Assembly (NCBI RefSeq): GCF_029210485.1
Contig: NZ_JARGET010000003.1
Coordinates: 1 to 64,000, forward strand
Direction: 5' to 3'
Length of the DNA: 64,000 nt
From: Hoeflea sp. YIM 152468
GTDB taxonomy: Bacteria; Pseudomonadota; Alphaproteobacteria; Rhizobiales; Rhizobiaceae
Part shown: positions 8,982 to 18,627 of the stretch, in pieces
How positions within the stretch are numbered: position 1 is the first letter of the stretch
Layout: every line of letters begins with the position of its first letter
Made by a program: the position numbers and the translations under genes
Notes under the pieces: model-generated
Database searches by the model: none
Told to the model about the DNA's origin: nothing
What the model saw: the letters and a program-made list of their open reading frames with translations, nothing else

Positions 8982-9053
8982 AAGTTCTCCCTGAGGGCCT
9001 TTGTTTCATCCGAAGGTATCGGTTATCAAGCCCTCTCCGCGCCAAATCGCCGC

Positions 9054-9082
9054 TTGCCGAGGCTGCTGGCGCTGAATAATGT
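9054..9082 (+). promoter_or_regulatory. Possible promoter of the polyprenyl synthase gene
   Basis: CTTGCC at 9054-9059 and ATAATG at 9077-9082 are 17 bp apart and about 30 bp before the GTG start. The match to the rhizobial consensus CTTGAC-N17-CTATAT is only partial. Confidence 0.35.
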
Positions 9083-9113
9083 GCAGAAAAAGACATAACA
9101 GGAGTCCGTACCC

Positions 9114-10130
9114 GTGGGCGTAGTCATATCACTGGAAGATGGAAATCACAGAGACGCATCAGTCAAGCCGCTGGTAGAGACCACCAGGGCCGACATGGAG
9201 CGCGTCAACCAACTGATTCTGTCCAAGGCCGGTTCCGACGTGGCGATGATCCCGGAGGTCGCAAACCACCTCATCTCTTCTGGCGGCAAACGGCTTCGTC
9301 CGATGCTGACGCTCGCCGCGGCAACGATGTTCGGCTACGCCGGCGAGTACCATATCAAGCTCGCCACAGCCGTCGAATTTATGCATACGGCAACCTTGCT
9401 GCATGATGATGTGGTGGATGAAAGCGACCTCAGGCGCGGCCGCTCCACCGCCCGGATGATCTGGGGCAACCAGGCCAGCGTCCTGGTCGGTGATTTCCTG
9501 CTCGGTCAGGCGTTCAAAATGATGGTCGAGGTCGGCTCGCTTGAGGCGCTGGACGTGTTGTCCACGGCAGCGGCAGTGATCGCTGAAGGCGAAGTGCTTC
9601 AACTGTCCGTCGCCAAGAACATGGAAACGACGGAAGATGACTATCTCTCCGTCATCCGTGCCAAGACTGCGGCGCTGTTCTCGGCGGCCTGCGAGGTCGG
9701 GCCGATTGTCGCCGGCGTCAGCAAGGCCGAGCGCAGTGCGCTCAAGTCTTACGGTATCAATCTCGGCCTGGCGTTTCAGTTGATCGACGACGTGCTCGAT
9801 TATGGCGGATCGGCCCGCGATCTGGGCAAGAATGTCGGCGACGATTTCCGCGAAGGCAAGATTACCCTGCCGGTGGTGCTGGCCTATCGCCGCGGCTCCG
9901 AATCAGAACGGGCGTTCTGGAAGGAGGCGATCGAAGGCGGCATCAGCGACGAAAAAGCGCTTGAAAGGGCGTTGGGGCTGCTGACCAAATACAATTGCCT
10001 GAAAGACACCACCGCGCGCGCAGAGCATTATGCCTCGATCGCGCGCGACGCGTTGGCGCCATTGCCGGAAACGGACGAAAAATCCGCGCTGCTGGACGTC
10101 ATCGCATTCTGTCTCAATCGGGTCAGTTGA
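9114..10130 (+). CDS. Polyprenyl diphosphate synthase (octaprenyl/decaprenyl type)
   Basis: This trans-prenyltransferase has 338 residues. The first aspartate-rich motif is LLHDDVVDESDLRRG and the second is FQLIDDVLDYGG; GGKRLRPML precedes them. It condenses isopentenyl diphosphate units on an allylic primer to make the long side chain of ubiquinone. In Rhizobiales the product is usually decaprenyl, but chain length cannot be read reliably here. The start is GTG with GGAG seven bases upstream and matches the conserved rhizobial N-terminus MGVVI-LEDG. The next two genes on the strand are a TPR protein and ispE, so isoprenoid synthesis is grouped here. Confidence 0.93.
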   Translation: MGVVISLEDGNHRDASVKPLVETTRADMERVNQLILSKAGSDVAMIPEVANHLISSGGKRLRPMLTLAAATMFGYAGEYHIKLATAVEFMHTATLLHDDVVDESDLRRGRSTARMIWGNQASVLVGDFLLGQAFKMMVEVGSLEALDVLSTAAAVIAEGEVLQLSVAKNMETTEDDYLSVIRAKTAALFSAACEVGPIVAGVSKAERSALKSYGINLGLAFQLIDDVLDYGGSARDLGKNVGDDFREGKITLPVVLAYRRGSESERAFWKEAIEGGISDEKALERALGLLTKYNCLKDTTARAEHYASIARDALAPLPETDEKSALLDVIAFCLNRVS

Positions 10131-10264
10131 CCACCCCCGTCAAATGCCGAACATTGGGCCTTTGCTGACTCTTGCTGCCCTGCGCCAAAAAAGCCATTGT
10201 GTTGGGTAGTAATGTTGCGGCGATTGGCCGGCGCGCGGCCAGAATGAACAAGAGGCAGGACTTG

Positions 10265-12127
10265 ATGCGGCGAAATATGACAGCCCGATACACAGCCAGC
10301 GTTGCTCTTGGCGCGTTTCTTTGCTTGAGTGCGGCAACGGCAATCCTGACCGGTCAGGCTGCAGCCGCAACCGCCGAAGTACAGGAGCAGCAGCCCAATT
10401 TCCTCGGCTTTGCCGGCGCCTATCTGGCCGGGCGTACCGCCGACATTGACAATGACACCGGTCGCGCCATCGAGTTCTATCGCAAGGCGCTCGAGTTTGA
10501 TCCGCAAAACCTTGACGTCAAAGAGCGGCTGATGGTGGCTCTGTTCAGCGACGGGCGCTTTTCGGAAGGCGTCGTTCTGGCGCGCGACATGAAGGAAAAT
10601 CCTGCCGTGGCCCAGGTCTCACGGCTGGCGCTGATGGTCGAAGCCACCAGCAAGCGCGAGTACCGCAAGGCCGCCAGTCTGCTTGACCCGGAAGACAGCA
10701 ATCCGATTGACCGCCTGCTCAACACACTGATGAAGGCGTGGGCGGAATTTGGTGACGGCAAGGGCGACAAAGCACTGGCCTCGATTCTGGCGCTTGATGG
10801 ACCGCCCTGGTACCCGGTCTTTACCAGCTACCATGCCGGTGCGATGGCCCAGGCGATGGGCAAGAAATCCGTGGCACGCAACCATTTCATCGATGTGATT
10901 GCCGATCCCCAGGCAGGGGCTGCGGCGCCCGACACCTATATCCGCACGGTCATGGCGCTGGCCAGTCTTGAAGCCCGCGCAGGCAACAAGCGAGCCGCGT
11001 TCGACGCGCTGTCGGCGGGCGAGGACTTTTCTCCCGGCTACGCCCCACTTGCAGCGCTGCGGCAGCTCATCGTTGATGACGCAAAGCCCGAAGCGGGCGT
11101 GACGACCGCGCAGCAGGGTGCTGCCGCCGTGCTGTTTACGCTTGGAAGCGCGCTCAACCGTGAGGGGGCGGAAGAAACCGTCGCAGTCTATCTTCAGTTT
11201 GCCCGGGCGCTTGATCCCAACAATGCGGCGACGCTGGTGATCTTGGGCGGGCTCACGGAACGGCTTGGCAAAGCCGAGGAGGCCATCAAGATCTATGAGT
11301 CGGTCCCCACCGCATCACCGATGCGCCGTGTCTCGGAACTGCAATTGGGGCTGGCGCTTGCCGATCTGGACCGCAACACTGAGGCCAAGGATCATCTCAA
11401 GGCGCTGATCGCCTCCGATCCGAGAGATATCCGCAGCTACCTCGCCTATGGCAGCGTCCTGTCGCGGGACAAGGACTATGTCGAAATGGCATTGACCTAT
11501 GAGACGGCGATTTCGGTGGCGGGGCCGACCCCGACCCGCAATGACTGGAATTTGTTCTTCCAGGCCGGCATCGCCAATGAAAGGCTGAAGAACTGGCCAA
11601 AGGCGGAAGCACATTTCAAGCGGGCGCTTCAGCTTTTTCCCGACCAGCCACAGGTGATGAACTATCTCGGCTATTCCTGGATCGACATGAACATCCACCT
11701 CGAAGAGGGGATGGACCTGATCCGCGCCGCCGTCGATCTGCGTCCGAATGACGGATATATCGTCGATTCGCTGGGGTGGGCTCATTACCGGCTCGGACAA
11801 TATGAAGATGCCGTGCGTGAACTTGAACGCGCTGTCGAACTCAAGCCCGCAGATCCGACCATCAACGATCATCTCGGCGACGCCTATTGGCGCGTTGGAC
11901 GCACACTGGAAGCCAGCTTTCAGTGGAAGCGCGCCTTGAGCAACGAGCCGCCGGAAGAGCTGTTGCCCGAACTCGAGCGCAAGCTGCTTGAAGGCATGGA
12001 TGAAGCGGAACCGGTCGTGCCTGCAACCGCCAGCGGCGGAGCCGGGGACGGCGGGGCAAAACCGCTCGACAAGGCCGGAGCCGACAAGAAAGGTGCGCTT
12101 GCACCTGGGACCGATGCGCGCAACTGA
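10265..12127 (+). CDS. Tetratricopeptide repeat protein, exported
   Basis: The protein has about 620 residues. An N-terminal hydrophobic signal (TARYTASVALGAFLCLSAAT, cut near GQAAAATA) suggests export to the periplasm or outer membrane. TPR-type repeats follow throughout. The clearest lie near the C-terminus, in a segment starting EEGMDLIRAAVDLRPNDGYI and continuing SLGWAHYRLGQYEDAVRELE. The C-terminal tail is Ala/Gly/Lys-rich. The ATG at 10265 follows AGGCAGGA at proper distance; ATGs at 10244 and further upstream are alternatives. It overlaps ispE by 14 bp. It probably serves as a protein-protein scaffold, and no enzymatic function is visible. Confidence 0.88.
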   Translation: MRRNMTARYTASVALGAFLCLSAATAILTGQAAAATAEVQEQQPNFLGFAGAYLAGRTADIDNDTGRAIEFYRKALEFDPQNLDVKERLMVALFSDGRFSEGVVLARDMKENPAVAQVSRLALMVEATSKREYRKAASLLDPEDSNPIDRLLNTLMKAWAEFGDGKGDKALASILALDGPPWYPVFTSYHAGAMAQAMGKKSVARNHFIDVIADPQAGAAAPDTYIRTVMALASLEARAGNKRAAFDALSAGEDFSPGYAPLAALRQLIVDDAKPEAGVTTAQQGAAAVLFTLGSALNREGAEETVAVYLQFARALDPNNAATLVILGGLTERLGKAEEAIKIYESVPTASPMRRVSELQLGLALADLDRNTEAKDHLKALIASDPRDIRSYLAYGSVLSRDKDYVEMALTYETAISVAGPTPTRNDWNLFFQAGIANERLKNWPKAEAHFKRALQLFPDQPQVMNYLGYSWIDMNIHLEEGMDLIRAAVDLRPNDGYIVDSLGWAHYRLGQYEDAVRELERAVELKPADPTINDHLGDAYWRVGRTLEASFQWKRALSNEPPEELLPELERKLLEGMDEAEPVVPATASGGAGDGGAKPLDKAGADKKGALAPGTDARN

Positions 12128-12983
12128 TGCGCCGGCCAAGATAAATCTGGCGCTGCATGTCACCGGACAACGGGCGGACGGATATCACCTGATCGAGAGC
12201 TTCGTGGTCTTTACCGAACTCGGTGATCGGGTGATGGCTGACCTGTCCAGTGCCGACGGCTTTCATCTGGAAGGCCCGGAATCGGCGGCCTTGTCCCGCG
12301 ACGCTGACGGCAGCAATCTGGTGGTGCGGGCGCGGGACGCTCTGCGCGAGGCCGCACGGCAATCCGGCCGCGACGCTCCTCCGGTCTCGATACGGCTCGA
12401 CAAGCGCGTTCCTGTGGCCTCGGGCATCGGTGGCGGCTCGGCGGACGCTGCGGCGACGCTGAAGGCTCTGAGCCAATTGTGGGACTATCGGCCGACCGAC
12501 GAGATCCTATCGGGCATTGCGCTCGATCTGGGCGCCGATGTGCCGATGTGCCTGAACGGCACGCCCCTGATTGCCCGCGGCATCGGTGAGGTTCTGCAGC
12601 CGGTCGAGCTGGGCTTCGCGCTTGACCTTGTCCTGGTCAATCCGCGTATCGGGGTGTCGACGCCGGAGGTGTTCTCCCGGCTCGGCCGCCGGCACAACCC
12701 TCCCCTCCCCGCCCCCAAGGGCATGACGGACAGGGATCAGTTCATCGACTGGCTGGCCAAGACCCGAAATGATCTCGAAGCACCGGCACGCAATCTGGTT
12801 GCGGACATTTCGCAATGCCTGTCGCTGCTTGAGGAGTCCGGCGCCCGGCTGGCGCGGATGTCGGGGTCGGGCGCAACCTGCTTTGGACTGTATGCTTGCC
12901 GCGATGCCGCCGCCGAGGCGGCGGCGCGACTGAAGCACGGCAGGCCTGACTGGTTCATCGCCGCCACCTGCACTGTGGCTTGA
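12114..12983 (+). CDS. ispE: 4-diphosphocytidyl-2-C-methyl-D-erythritol kinase
   Basis: This 289-residue GHMP kinase begins APAKINLALHVTGQRADGYH, the IspE signature. The ATP loop is PVASGIGGGSADAAATL, and RMSGSGATCFGLY lies near the C-terminus. It phosphorylates the 2-hydroxyl of CDP-methylerythritol in the non-mevalonate isoprenoid pathway, feeding the prenyl synthase encoded two genes upstream. The start at 12114 overlaps the TPR gene end by 14 bp, which suggests translational coupling. An upstream extension of the frame lies inside the TPR gene and is not family-like. Confidence 0.95.
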   Translation: MRATDAPAKINLALHVTGQRADGYHLIESFVVFTELGDRVMADLSSADGFHLEGPESAALSRDADGSNLVVRARDALREAARQSGRDAPPVSIRLDKRVPVASGIGGGSADAAATLKALSQLWDYRPTDEILSGIALDLGADVPMCLNGTPLIARGIGEVLQPVELGFALDLVLVNPRIGVSTPEVFSRLGRRHNPPLPAPKGMTDRDQFIDWLAKTRNDLEAPARNLVADISQCLSLLEESGARLARMSGSGATCFGLYACRDAAAEAAARLKHGRPDWFIAATCTVA

Positions 12984-13023
12984 GCTGCGGGCTTCGAGGG
13001 GGACGCTCTGTCTCACCTTGGCA

Positions 13024-13059
13024 AAATGCATGGGTGTCACCGTTCCGGTGAATGCATTT
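13024..13059. terminator. Nested inverted repeat between convergent genes
   Basis: AAATGCA (13024-13030) pairs with TGCATTT (13053-13059), and inside it TCACCG pairs with CGGTGA around a 3-nt loop. It lies between the convergent ispE and glycosyltransferase genes. There is no long T-run, so its termination efficiency is uncertain. Confidence 0.45.
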
Positions 13060-13073
13060 GAACGCGACAGGCT

Positions 13074-13592
13074 TTACCCCGACGCCAGGACCGATGCAGG
13101 AATGATTTCGCAATCGAGCCGGGTCATCGCAAGGCCACGGCCAAGGCTCTCGAGCCGGTGCCCTGATTTTGCATTGGCGATCGCCTGAGGCTTGGGCATC
13201 AACACCCCGTGTTCCAATGCCGACACCCGGCCACGGAACCATCTCTTGAAGACCGGCAGCCGGTAGTTTCGCGACGGGCGCATGCGGGCAGCTTGCCGGC
13301 CAGCAGCCATATGCTGGCCAATATGATCGATCCAGCCCAGCAAGGGCCGCGCGCCCGGCTCGATCAAAAACACCCAGTCACCGCGAACCGCGCCCACGAC
13401 ATCGCGCAAATCGGGATCAACCAGAAAACGGCAACCGGCGGCTTCGGCCAGCTGTTCGGTGCCATCGCTCGAGCCCCGGTCCAAAATCACGACCTCGGCC
13501 ACCAGCCCCTCAACCGCCCCGGGGACAAGCGCCGCCAACGTGACCGCCAACGCATTTTCCTGGTCTTTGCACTCAATCAAGACAGTGATCAT
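13074..13592 (-). CDS. Family-2-like glycosyltransferase, short
   Basis: This 172-residue protein starts MITVLIECKDQENALAVTLA and continues EVVILDRGSSDGTEQLAEAAGC, the nucleotide-sugar-binding N-terminus of GT-A fold glycosyltransferases. It is shorter than complete GT2 enzymes and lacks an obvious catalytic ED/QxxRW region, so it may be a variant with a different role. The ATG at 13592 has AAGGAG in front. The frame continues a further 100 codons upstream but without family resemblance. It is divergent from the radical SAM gene. Confidence 0.8.
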   Translation of the reverse strand: MITVLIECKDQENALAVTLAALVPGAVEGLVAEVVILDRGSSDGTEQLAEAAGCRFLVDPDLRDVVGAVRGDWVFLIEPGARPLLGWIDHIGQHMAAGRQAARMRPSRNYRLPVFKRWFRGRVSALEHGVLMPKPQAIANAKSGHRLESLGRGLAMTRLDCEIIPASVLASG

Positions 13593-13764
13593 GGCTCCTT
13601 CTAGAGCACGCCAGAGCGATAGGCCAGCACGGCACGGATCAATCAGACACATCCCTGCACCACCTCGCCAATTCATTTTGTTCTTGTTACGTTCCGTTTT
13701 TTCGTATAGGAATAAAATCACGATCCCCGAATGATTGACCCTAACCCGTGCGGATGGAGGTTGC

Positions 13765-14922
13765 ATGCCAAGCCTTTCGACACTGAAACAAGCCGCTTTT
13801 GCTCCCGGCCTGCAGGCGGCGGAGGCCGATGCGATGATGGCGGCAAGCGGCCTGCGGGTGACCGACGACCGTATCCGCGGCCGCGGCGCCGGGCTCAACA
13901 TGTCGGGCCGTTACGAGATCAACAGCCGGGAAGCCTTTGACGACGGCTGGGGCAGCCTTGAGGATCTGGCACCGTTCAAGACCGAGGTGCAGATCGAAAA
14001 ACCGCGCACCATCATCTCGCGCAATCAATCGCCCGACTTGTCCTTCGACCGGTCCATCAACCCCTATCGGGGCTGCGAGCACGGTTGTGTCTATTGTTTC
14101 GCACGGCCAACCCACGCCTATATGGGCCTGTCGGCTGGCGTCGAATTTGAAGCACGGCTGTTTGCCAAGCCGGATGCGCCGCGGCTGCTGGAACGCGAAT
14201 TGTCGCGCCCCGGCTACAAGGTGCAGCCGATTGCCATCGGCACCAACACCGACCCCTATCAACCTGTCGAGAAGACATGGCGGATCATGCGGCAATTGCT
14301 CGAAGTGCTCGAAGCCGCCGGTCACCCGGTCGGCATCGTCACCAAATCGGCGCTGGTGGTGCGTGACATCGACATCCTGTCGCGCATGGCGTCGAAAGGT
14401 CTGGCGCGGGTTGCGCTGTCGGTGACCACTCTCGACCGCAAGCTGGCGCGCACCATGGAGCCCAGGGCGGCAACGCCGGAAAAGCGGCTGGAGACGGTGC
14501 GGGCACTGTCGGAGGCCGGCATTCCGGTCTCGGTGATGGCAGCGCCGGTGATTCCGGGCCTGAATGACCACGAGCTCGAGCGTATTCTGGATTCGGCCAA
14601 GGCAGCCGGTGCCGACGCCGCAGGCTATGTGTTGCTGCGGCTGCCGATAGAGGTAAGCCCGCTGTTTCGGGACTGGCTGCTGCGGCACTATCCGGACCGT
14701 TACCGGCATGTGATGTCGCTGATTCGCTCGATGCGCGGCGGCAAGGATTATGATGCCGAGTTCGGCAAGCGGATGCGCGGAACCGGGCCCTATGCCTGGC
14801 AGATAGCCCGCCGGTTCGATCTGACGGCAAAACGGCTCGGCCTGAATGTGAGGAAGGCGCCGTTGCGGACCGATCATTTTGTCCCACCCCACGGCGAAGG
14901 CGTTCAACTGAGCCTGCTGTAG
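13765..14922 (+). CDS. PA0069 family radical SAM protein
   Basis: The protein has 385 residues. [20 protein letters not shown] holds the CxxxCxxC cluster motif that binds the [4Fe-4S] cluster used to cleave S-adenosylmethionine. The rest matches a radical SAM barrel ([37 protein letters not shown]). The family is related to spore photoproduct lyase, but its substrate is not established. The ATG at 13765 follows GGATGGAGG. It is transcribed divergently from the glycosyltransferase gene. Confidence 0.92.
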   Translation: MPSLSTLKQAAFAPGLQAAEADAMMAASGLRVTDDRIRGRGAGLNMSGRYEINSREAFDDGWGSLEDLAPFKTEVQIEKPRTIISRNQSPDLSFDRSINPYRGCEHGCVYCFARPTHAYMGLSAGVEFEARLFAKPDAPRLLERELSRPGYKVQPIAIGTNTDPYQPVEKTWRIMRQLLEVLEAAGHPVGIVTKSALVVRDIDILSRMASKGLARVALSVTTLDRKLARTMEPRAATPEKRLETVRALSEAGIPVSVMAAPVIPGLNDHELERILDSAKAAGADAAGYVLLRLPIEVSPLFRDWLLRHYPDRYRHVMSLIRSMRGGKDYDAEFGKRMRGTGPYAWQIARRFDLTAKRLGLNVRKAPLRTDHFVPPHGEGVQLSLL

Positions 14923-15104
14923 CAGGCTTTGCCCGGCCGCGTTGGGGCCTCAACTACCGGTCCTGCGGTCTTTCGAGCTGCAGGATCTCAACAGATCCGG
15001 ACCGCCACCCGCCCCGTCATGGCGGTCCGGCGCCCGCGCGGCATCCCGTCCCCAGCCGCCGGGCCTTGCAGAGGATCGGGCGGGTGTGCGAGCTTCGCCG
15101 CAAC

Positions 15105-15749
15105 ATGGCTCGTACCCCGCCCGATTCGCTGTTTCCCGACTATCCTGCGATGCCCGATTGTCGCTTCGAGACGCATCTTGTCCAAACCGGTTTTCCGCTG
15201 GTGGCCGGCCTCGACGAGGCCGGACGCGGGCCGCTGGCCGGACCGGTGGTGGCTGCAGCCGTGATCATCGATCTTGCCTGTTTGCCTGAAGGACTCAATG
15301 ATTCAAAAGCCGTGAAGCCGGCCATGCGGGAGCAGTTGTTCGAAGCCATTCTGGCCTCGTGCCTGGTGGCGGTCGGCAGTGCGTCGGCGCGCGAAATCGA
15401 GGCAACAAACATCCGGGCGGCAAGCCTGACTGCGATGCGGCGGGCGCTGTCCGCTCTGGCCGTCAGGGCCGATTACGCCCTGGTTGATGGCCGCGACCTG
15501 CCCCCTGGCCTGTCGTGCCCCGGCCGGGCCTTGATAAAAGGGGACGCGCGCTCCCTGTCCATCGCCGCGGCCTCGATCATCGCCAAGGTGACCAGGGACA
15601 GGATGATGACACGGGCCGCGCACATCTATCCTGCCTATGGTTTCGAGCAGCATATGGGCTACGGCGCGCCCAGGCACCTCCGGGCAATTGCCGAGCACGG
15701 CCCGTGCCCGCTGCACCGGATGACGTTCCGGCCGCTGCGTCAGGACTGA
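15105..15749 (+). CDS. rnhB: Ribonuclease HII
   Basis: The protein has 214 residues. [20 protein letters not shown] carries the first catalytic Asp-Glu pair. [19 protein letters not shown] and [17 protein letters not shown] follow as in RNase HII, and HMGYGAPRH closes the core. The enzyme removes ribonucleotides and RNA primers from DNA-RNA hybrids. The ATG at 15105 gives the usual short N-terminal extension. A 182-bp gap separates it from the radical SAM gene, and the atp operon ends convergently downstream. Confidence 0.95.
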   Translation: MARTPPDSLFPDYPAMPDCRFETHLVQTGFPLVAGLDEAGRGPLAGPVVAAAVIIDLACLPEGLNDSKAVKPAMREQLFEAILASCLVAVGSASAREIEATNIRAASLTAMRRALSALAVRADYALVDGRDLPPGLSCPGRALIKGDARSLSIAAASIIAKVTRDRMMTRAAHIYPAYGFEQHMGYGAPRHLRAIAEHGPCPLHRMTFRPLRQD

Positions 15750-15848
15750 ACCGGACCCGCCGGCAGATCAGCCCGGCAGATCAGCAAAGGCCTCCTGGCC
15801 ACACACCCACCAGGCCGACCGGTGGCCCTGTTGCGGAGCATCGTGAGA

Positions 15849-15879
15849 CAAAAAAAAGGCCGGGACATCATCCCGGCCT
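15849..15879 (-). terminator. Rho-independent terminator of the F0 ATP synthase operon
   Basis: On the minus strand AAGGCCGGGA and TCCCGGCCTT form a perfect 10-bp stem with a 5-nt loop, directly followed by a run of Ts. It lies 26 bp past the atpF stop and may also help end rnhB from the other side. Confidence 0.93.
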
Positions 15880-15904
15880 TCAAATTCAATGCCTCAGTTC
15901 GATC

Positions 15905-16384
15905 TCAGTTGAGACGAGACTTCAGCTCGCCAAGCGAGGCCTTGAACAAGCCGTTCGAGGCCTTGCTGTCAATCTTGGCTCCGATCAGCTTTTCAGCCGC
16001 AACAATGGCCAGATCAACTGCCGAGGCGCAGACCTCGTTGATTGCCTGGGATTCGGCCTGCTGGATCTTCTGCTCAGCCATCGCAGTGCGGCGGCTGACA
16101 TATTCCTCGGTCCTGGTCTTGGCTTCTTCGCGCAGGACCGCGGCTTCCTTCTCCGCGGCGCTGAGAATGCTCTCGGCTTCGGAGACGGCTTCCTTGCGCT
16201 TGCGCTGATACTCGGCCAGCAGTTGCTGGGCTTCCTCGCGCAGCTTCTTGGCTTCCTCAAGTTCATTGCGGATCTGATCGGCGCGCTTGTCGAGTGCGCC
16301 GGTGATCATTGCCGGCACCTTCACATAAGCGACGATGGCCAGAAAGATGACGAGACCGGCAAATGCCCAGAATGTAGCGTCCAT
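15905..16384 (-). CDS. atpF: F0F1 ATP synthase subunit b
   Basis: This 159-residue protein has an N-terminal membrane helix (FWAFAGLVIFLAIVAYVKV) and a long charged coiled coil rich in Glu, Lys and Ala. It forms the peripheral stalk that connects F0 to the F1 head, together with b'. It is the last gene of the atpI-B-E-b'-b operon, 15 bp after b', with a strong terminator beyond it. A separate F1 operon elsewhere is usual in this order. Confidence 0.95.
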   Translation of the reverse strand: MDATFWAFAGLVIFLAIVAYVKVPAMITGALDKRADQIRNELEEAKKLREEAQQLLAEYQRKRKEAVSEAESILSAAEKEAAVLREEAKTRTEEYVSRRTAMAEQKIQQAESQAINEVCASAVDLAIVAAEKLIGAKIDSKASNGLFKASLGELKSRLN

Positions 16385-16399
16385 GATCGTCTTCCCTGC

Positions 16400-16984
16400 T
16401 TATTTGCCCGACGCGGCACGGATCGCCGCTGCGATCTCGGCTTTTGTCACGGTACCGCCCAGAAGATGCTGGACCACATCGGATGCGGCATCCTCGGCAA
16501 TGGTGTCAACGTCTGCCAGCGCCTTGGCCTTGATGGCGGAAATGCTCTTTTCCGCCTCAGCCATCTTGGCACCCAGCTCGGCCTCGGTCGACACCCGCTC
16601 TGCTTCCGCAGCAGCCTTGGCCTTTTCCCGAGCGGTTTCGGCAATGACTGACGCTTTCTTGCGTGCGTCCGCCAGTTCCTGCTCGTAAGCAGCAATGGCG
16701 GCGTCACCCTCTTCCTTCAGGCGATTGGCTTCGTCGAGATCCTGTGCGATCCGGTCACGCCGGTGCTCCAGAATGCTGCCGATGCGCGGCACGATGACCT
16801 TGGACATGAACAGATAGAACAAGCCGAAGGTGATCGCCAGCCACAAGAGCTGCGATGCGAAGGTCGATGAATCAAAGGGCGGGAACACGCCGCCACCCTG
16901 GGCATCGCCCTCATGTGCGCCGGTTTCCGAAATGGTCCCTTCGGTGGGGTTGGACTCGGCATAGGCCGGGGTCACAACGAACAT
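16400..16984 (-). CDS. atpF': F0F1 ATP synthase subunit b'
   Basis: The protein has 194 residues. The N-terminal stretch ([16 protein letters not shown]...) is extracytoplasmic, the membrane helix is [20 protein letters not shown], and an Ala/Glu/Lys-rich coiled coil forms the stator. b' occurs besides b in alphaproteobacteria and photosynthetic organisms. The ATG at 16984 has a GGAGG site; the frame extends 15 codons upstream into the intergenic hairpin and is not used. Confidence 0.93.
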   Translation of the reverse strand: MFVVTPAYAESNPTEGTISETGAHEGDAQGGGVFPPFDSSTFASQLLWLAITFGLFYLFMSKVIVPRIGSILEHRRDRIAQDLDEANRLKEEGDAAIAAYEQELADARKKASVIAETAREKAKAAAEAERVSTEAELGAKMAEAEKSISAIKAKALADVDTIAEDAASDVVQHLLGGTVTKAEIAAAIRAASGK

Positions 16985-17003
16985 GGTCACCTCCAGATGA
17001 AAT

Positions 17004-17027
17004 GCCACGCCGGGACTCCGGCGTGGC
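17004..17027 (-). promoter_or_regulatory. Intercistronic hairpin after atpE
   Basis: GCCACGCCG and CGGCGTGGC form a 9-bp GC-rich stem with a 6-nt loop in the 66-bp gap between atpE and the b' gene. No T-run follows. It probably stabilises or processes the atpE message, whose product is needed in about ten copies per complex. Confidence 0.6.
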
Positions 17028-17050
17028 AAGCCTAACTCTTCAATCGTCGA

Positions 17051-17278
17051 TTAGACGGCGAAAAGAAGAAGGAGAGCAACGAGCAGCGAGAAGATGCCCA
17101 AGGCTTCGGTCACGGCAAAGCCGAAAATCAGGCGGCCGAACTGGCCGTCCGCTGCCGAAGGATTGCGCAGGGCGCCTGCCAGGTAGCTGCCGAAGATGTT
17201 GCCCAGGCCAATGCCTGCGCCGCCCATGCCGAGGCATGCGATGCCGGCGCCGATGTACTTTGCTGCTTCTGCTTCCAT
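17051..17278 (-). CDS. atpE: F0F1 ATP synthase subunit c
   Basis: In this 75-residue hairpin protein helix one ([20 protein letters not shown]) contains the glycine-rich packing motif. Helix two ([20 protein letters not shown]) contains the proton-carrying glutamate in VTEALG. The loop is RNPSAADG. It forms the rotor ring in the inner membrane. The ATG at 17278 ([10 protein letters not shown]) follows GGAG. Confidence 0.97.
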   Translation of the reverse strand: MEAEAAKYIGAGIACLGMGGAGIGLGNIFGSYLAGALRNPSAADGQFGRLIFGFAVTEALGIFSLLVALLLLFAV

Positions 17279-17343
17279 GATTAAACTCCTTTGGAATGGG
17301 ATAGATGCGATTTTTCTGGCGGCGAACCGCCGGTGATCTGTTC

Positions 17344-18093
17344 CTAGTGGCCCGGATGCAAGGCGTCGTTGAGGTACATGCATGTCAGCACCGCAAAGAC
17401 ATAGGCCTGAAGGAAGGAGACGAGAAATTCGAGACCGGTCAACGCCACCGTCATTATCAGCGGCAGAATGGCGGTACCAACGCCCAGCGCACCCATGCTG
17501 CCGAGCGACACGACGAAGCCGGCGAAGACCTTGAGCGTGATATGGCCGGCCAGCATGTTGGCGAACAGACGCACCGACAGGCTGATCGGACGTGAAAGAA
17601 AGGAGATGACCTCGATGAAGACCACCAGCGGGATCAGCACGCCCGGCACACCCTGGGGAACAAAGACCTTGAGGAAATGCAGGCCATGCTTCCAGAAACC
17701 ATAGACCACCACGGTGCCGATGACGAGCATGGCCAGCGCGAAGGTGACGATGAGATGGCTGGTGATGGTGAAAAAGTAGGGGAACATGCCGATCAGGTTC
17801 GCCACCAGAACGAACATGAACAGCGAGAACACCAGCGGGAAGAACCGCATGCCCTGCGATCCGGCCCCGTCGCGCAGCATGGCGGCGACAAATTCATAGG
17901 ACATTTCTGAGATCGACTGGAGCCGTGAGGGAACCAGGCCGCGATTGGCCGTGGTGAGAAACAGGAATCCGGCGGCCACAGCAACTGTGCCGACCATGAA
18001 CAGCGAAGAATTGGTGAAAGACAGATCCATCCCGCCGATTTCGATGGGGAGGAGATTCTTGATCTGGAACTGGCTAATCGGATCGTTTGACAC
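17344..18093 (-). CDS. atpB: F0F1 ATP synthase subunit a
   Basis: This 249-residue membrane protein begins with a GTG codon preceded by GAGG. The conserved arginine helix is visible in [17 protein letters not shown], and [18 protein letters not shown] forms the last helix. It provides the proton half-channels beside the c-ring. It is 37 bp downstream of atpI. Confidence 0.96.
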   Translation of the reverse strand: MSNDPISQFQIKNLLPIEIGGMDLSFTNSSLFMVGTVAVAAGFLFLTTANRGLVPSRLQSISEMSYEFVAAMLRDGAGSQGMRFFPLVFSLFMFVLVANLIGMFPYFFTITSHLIVTFALAMLVIGTVVVYGFWKHGLHFLKVFVPQGVPGVLIPLVVFIEVISFLSRPISLSVRLFANMLAGHITLKVFAGFVVSLGSMGALGVGTAILPLIMTVALTGLEFLVSFLQAYVFAVLTCMYLNDALHPGH

Positions 18094-18130
18094 CTAAAAC
18101 CTCTTTCTCGCCATCCGGTCGAACCGGATA

Positions 18131-18538
18131 TTACTTCCCGTCGTCTTCATCGCGCGTTCCCGACCGTCCAGCCCGGCCCGAACCCGGCTGGGCTACCGCG
18201 CCGGTCGAGCGCAGAACATTCAGCACCCCGGCACAAAACCCGAGTAGCAGAAACACGATCAGTCCCCAAGGCGACGTGCCGAGAAACCGATCGAACAGAT
18301 ACCCCAGCAGCACGCCAACGACCACGCCGGCGATGAACTCGCTCGACAGCTTGACCGCAAGCGCATAGCCCTTCGAAGCTTCCCTGTTGGCGTTTGCATC
18401 CGGCTCCACCTTGCGGCGGGCGTTCAGCTGTGCATCCAGGCGCTCACGACGGGCTTCCAGGCTTTCCGACCGTTCGACTTCCATGTCATCGCTCCGGCTC
18501 GGCTTTTCCGAACCTTCAGAACCGCGCTTTTCATTCAT
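18131..18538 (-). CDS. atpI: ATP synthase accessory protein AtpI
   Basis: The protein has 135 residues: a long charged N-terminal segment (about 1-60) and two membrane helices (LSSEFIAGVVVGVLLGYLFD and GLIVFLLLGFCAGVLNVLRS). The C-terminal tail is hydrophilic. AtpI helps assemble the c-ring and is the first gene of F0 operons. The ATG follows AGGGGAG. The promoter at 18599-18627 lies about 60 bp upstream. Confidence 0.92.
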   Translation of the reverse strand: MNEKRGSEGSEKPSRSDDMEVERSESLEARRERLDAQLNARRKVEPDANANREASKGYALAVKLSSEFIAGVVVGVLLGYLFDRFLGTSPWGLIVFLLLGFCAGVLNVLRSTGAVAQPGSGRAGRSGTRDEDDGK

Positions 18539-18598
18539 GATGCGCTCCCCTGACTTGCCAGCGACGACCCGAAAATGACCGTATCGAAGTCGGGCGCA

Positions 18599-18627
18599 AC
18601 ATAGTTTTAGGTCAGTTCATAGTCAAG
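18599..18627 (-). promoter_or_regulatory. Sigma-70 promoter of the atpI-B-E-b'-b operon
   Basis: On the minus strand CTTGAC (18627-18622) and CTATGT (18604-18599) are exactly 17 bp apart. This matches the rhizobial housekeeping consensus CTTGAC-N17-CTATAT in 11 of 12 positions. It lies about 60 bp before the atpI start. Confidence 0.85.

Noticed and set aside
13741-14907. Long open frame opposite the radical SAM gene
   Set aside because: It mirrors the real gene codon by codon, with no ribosome site or recognisable product.
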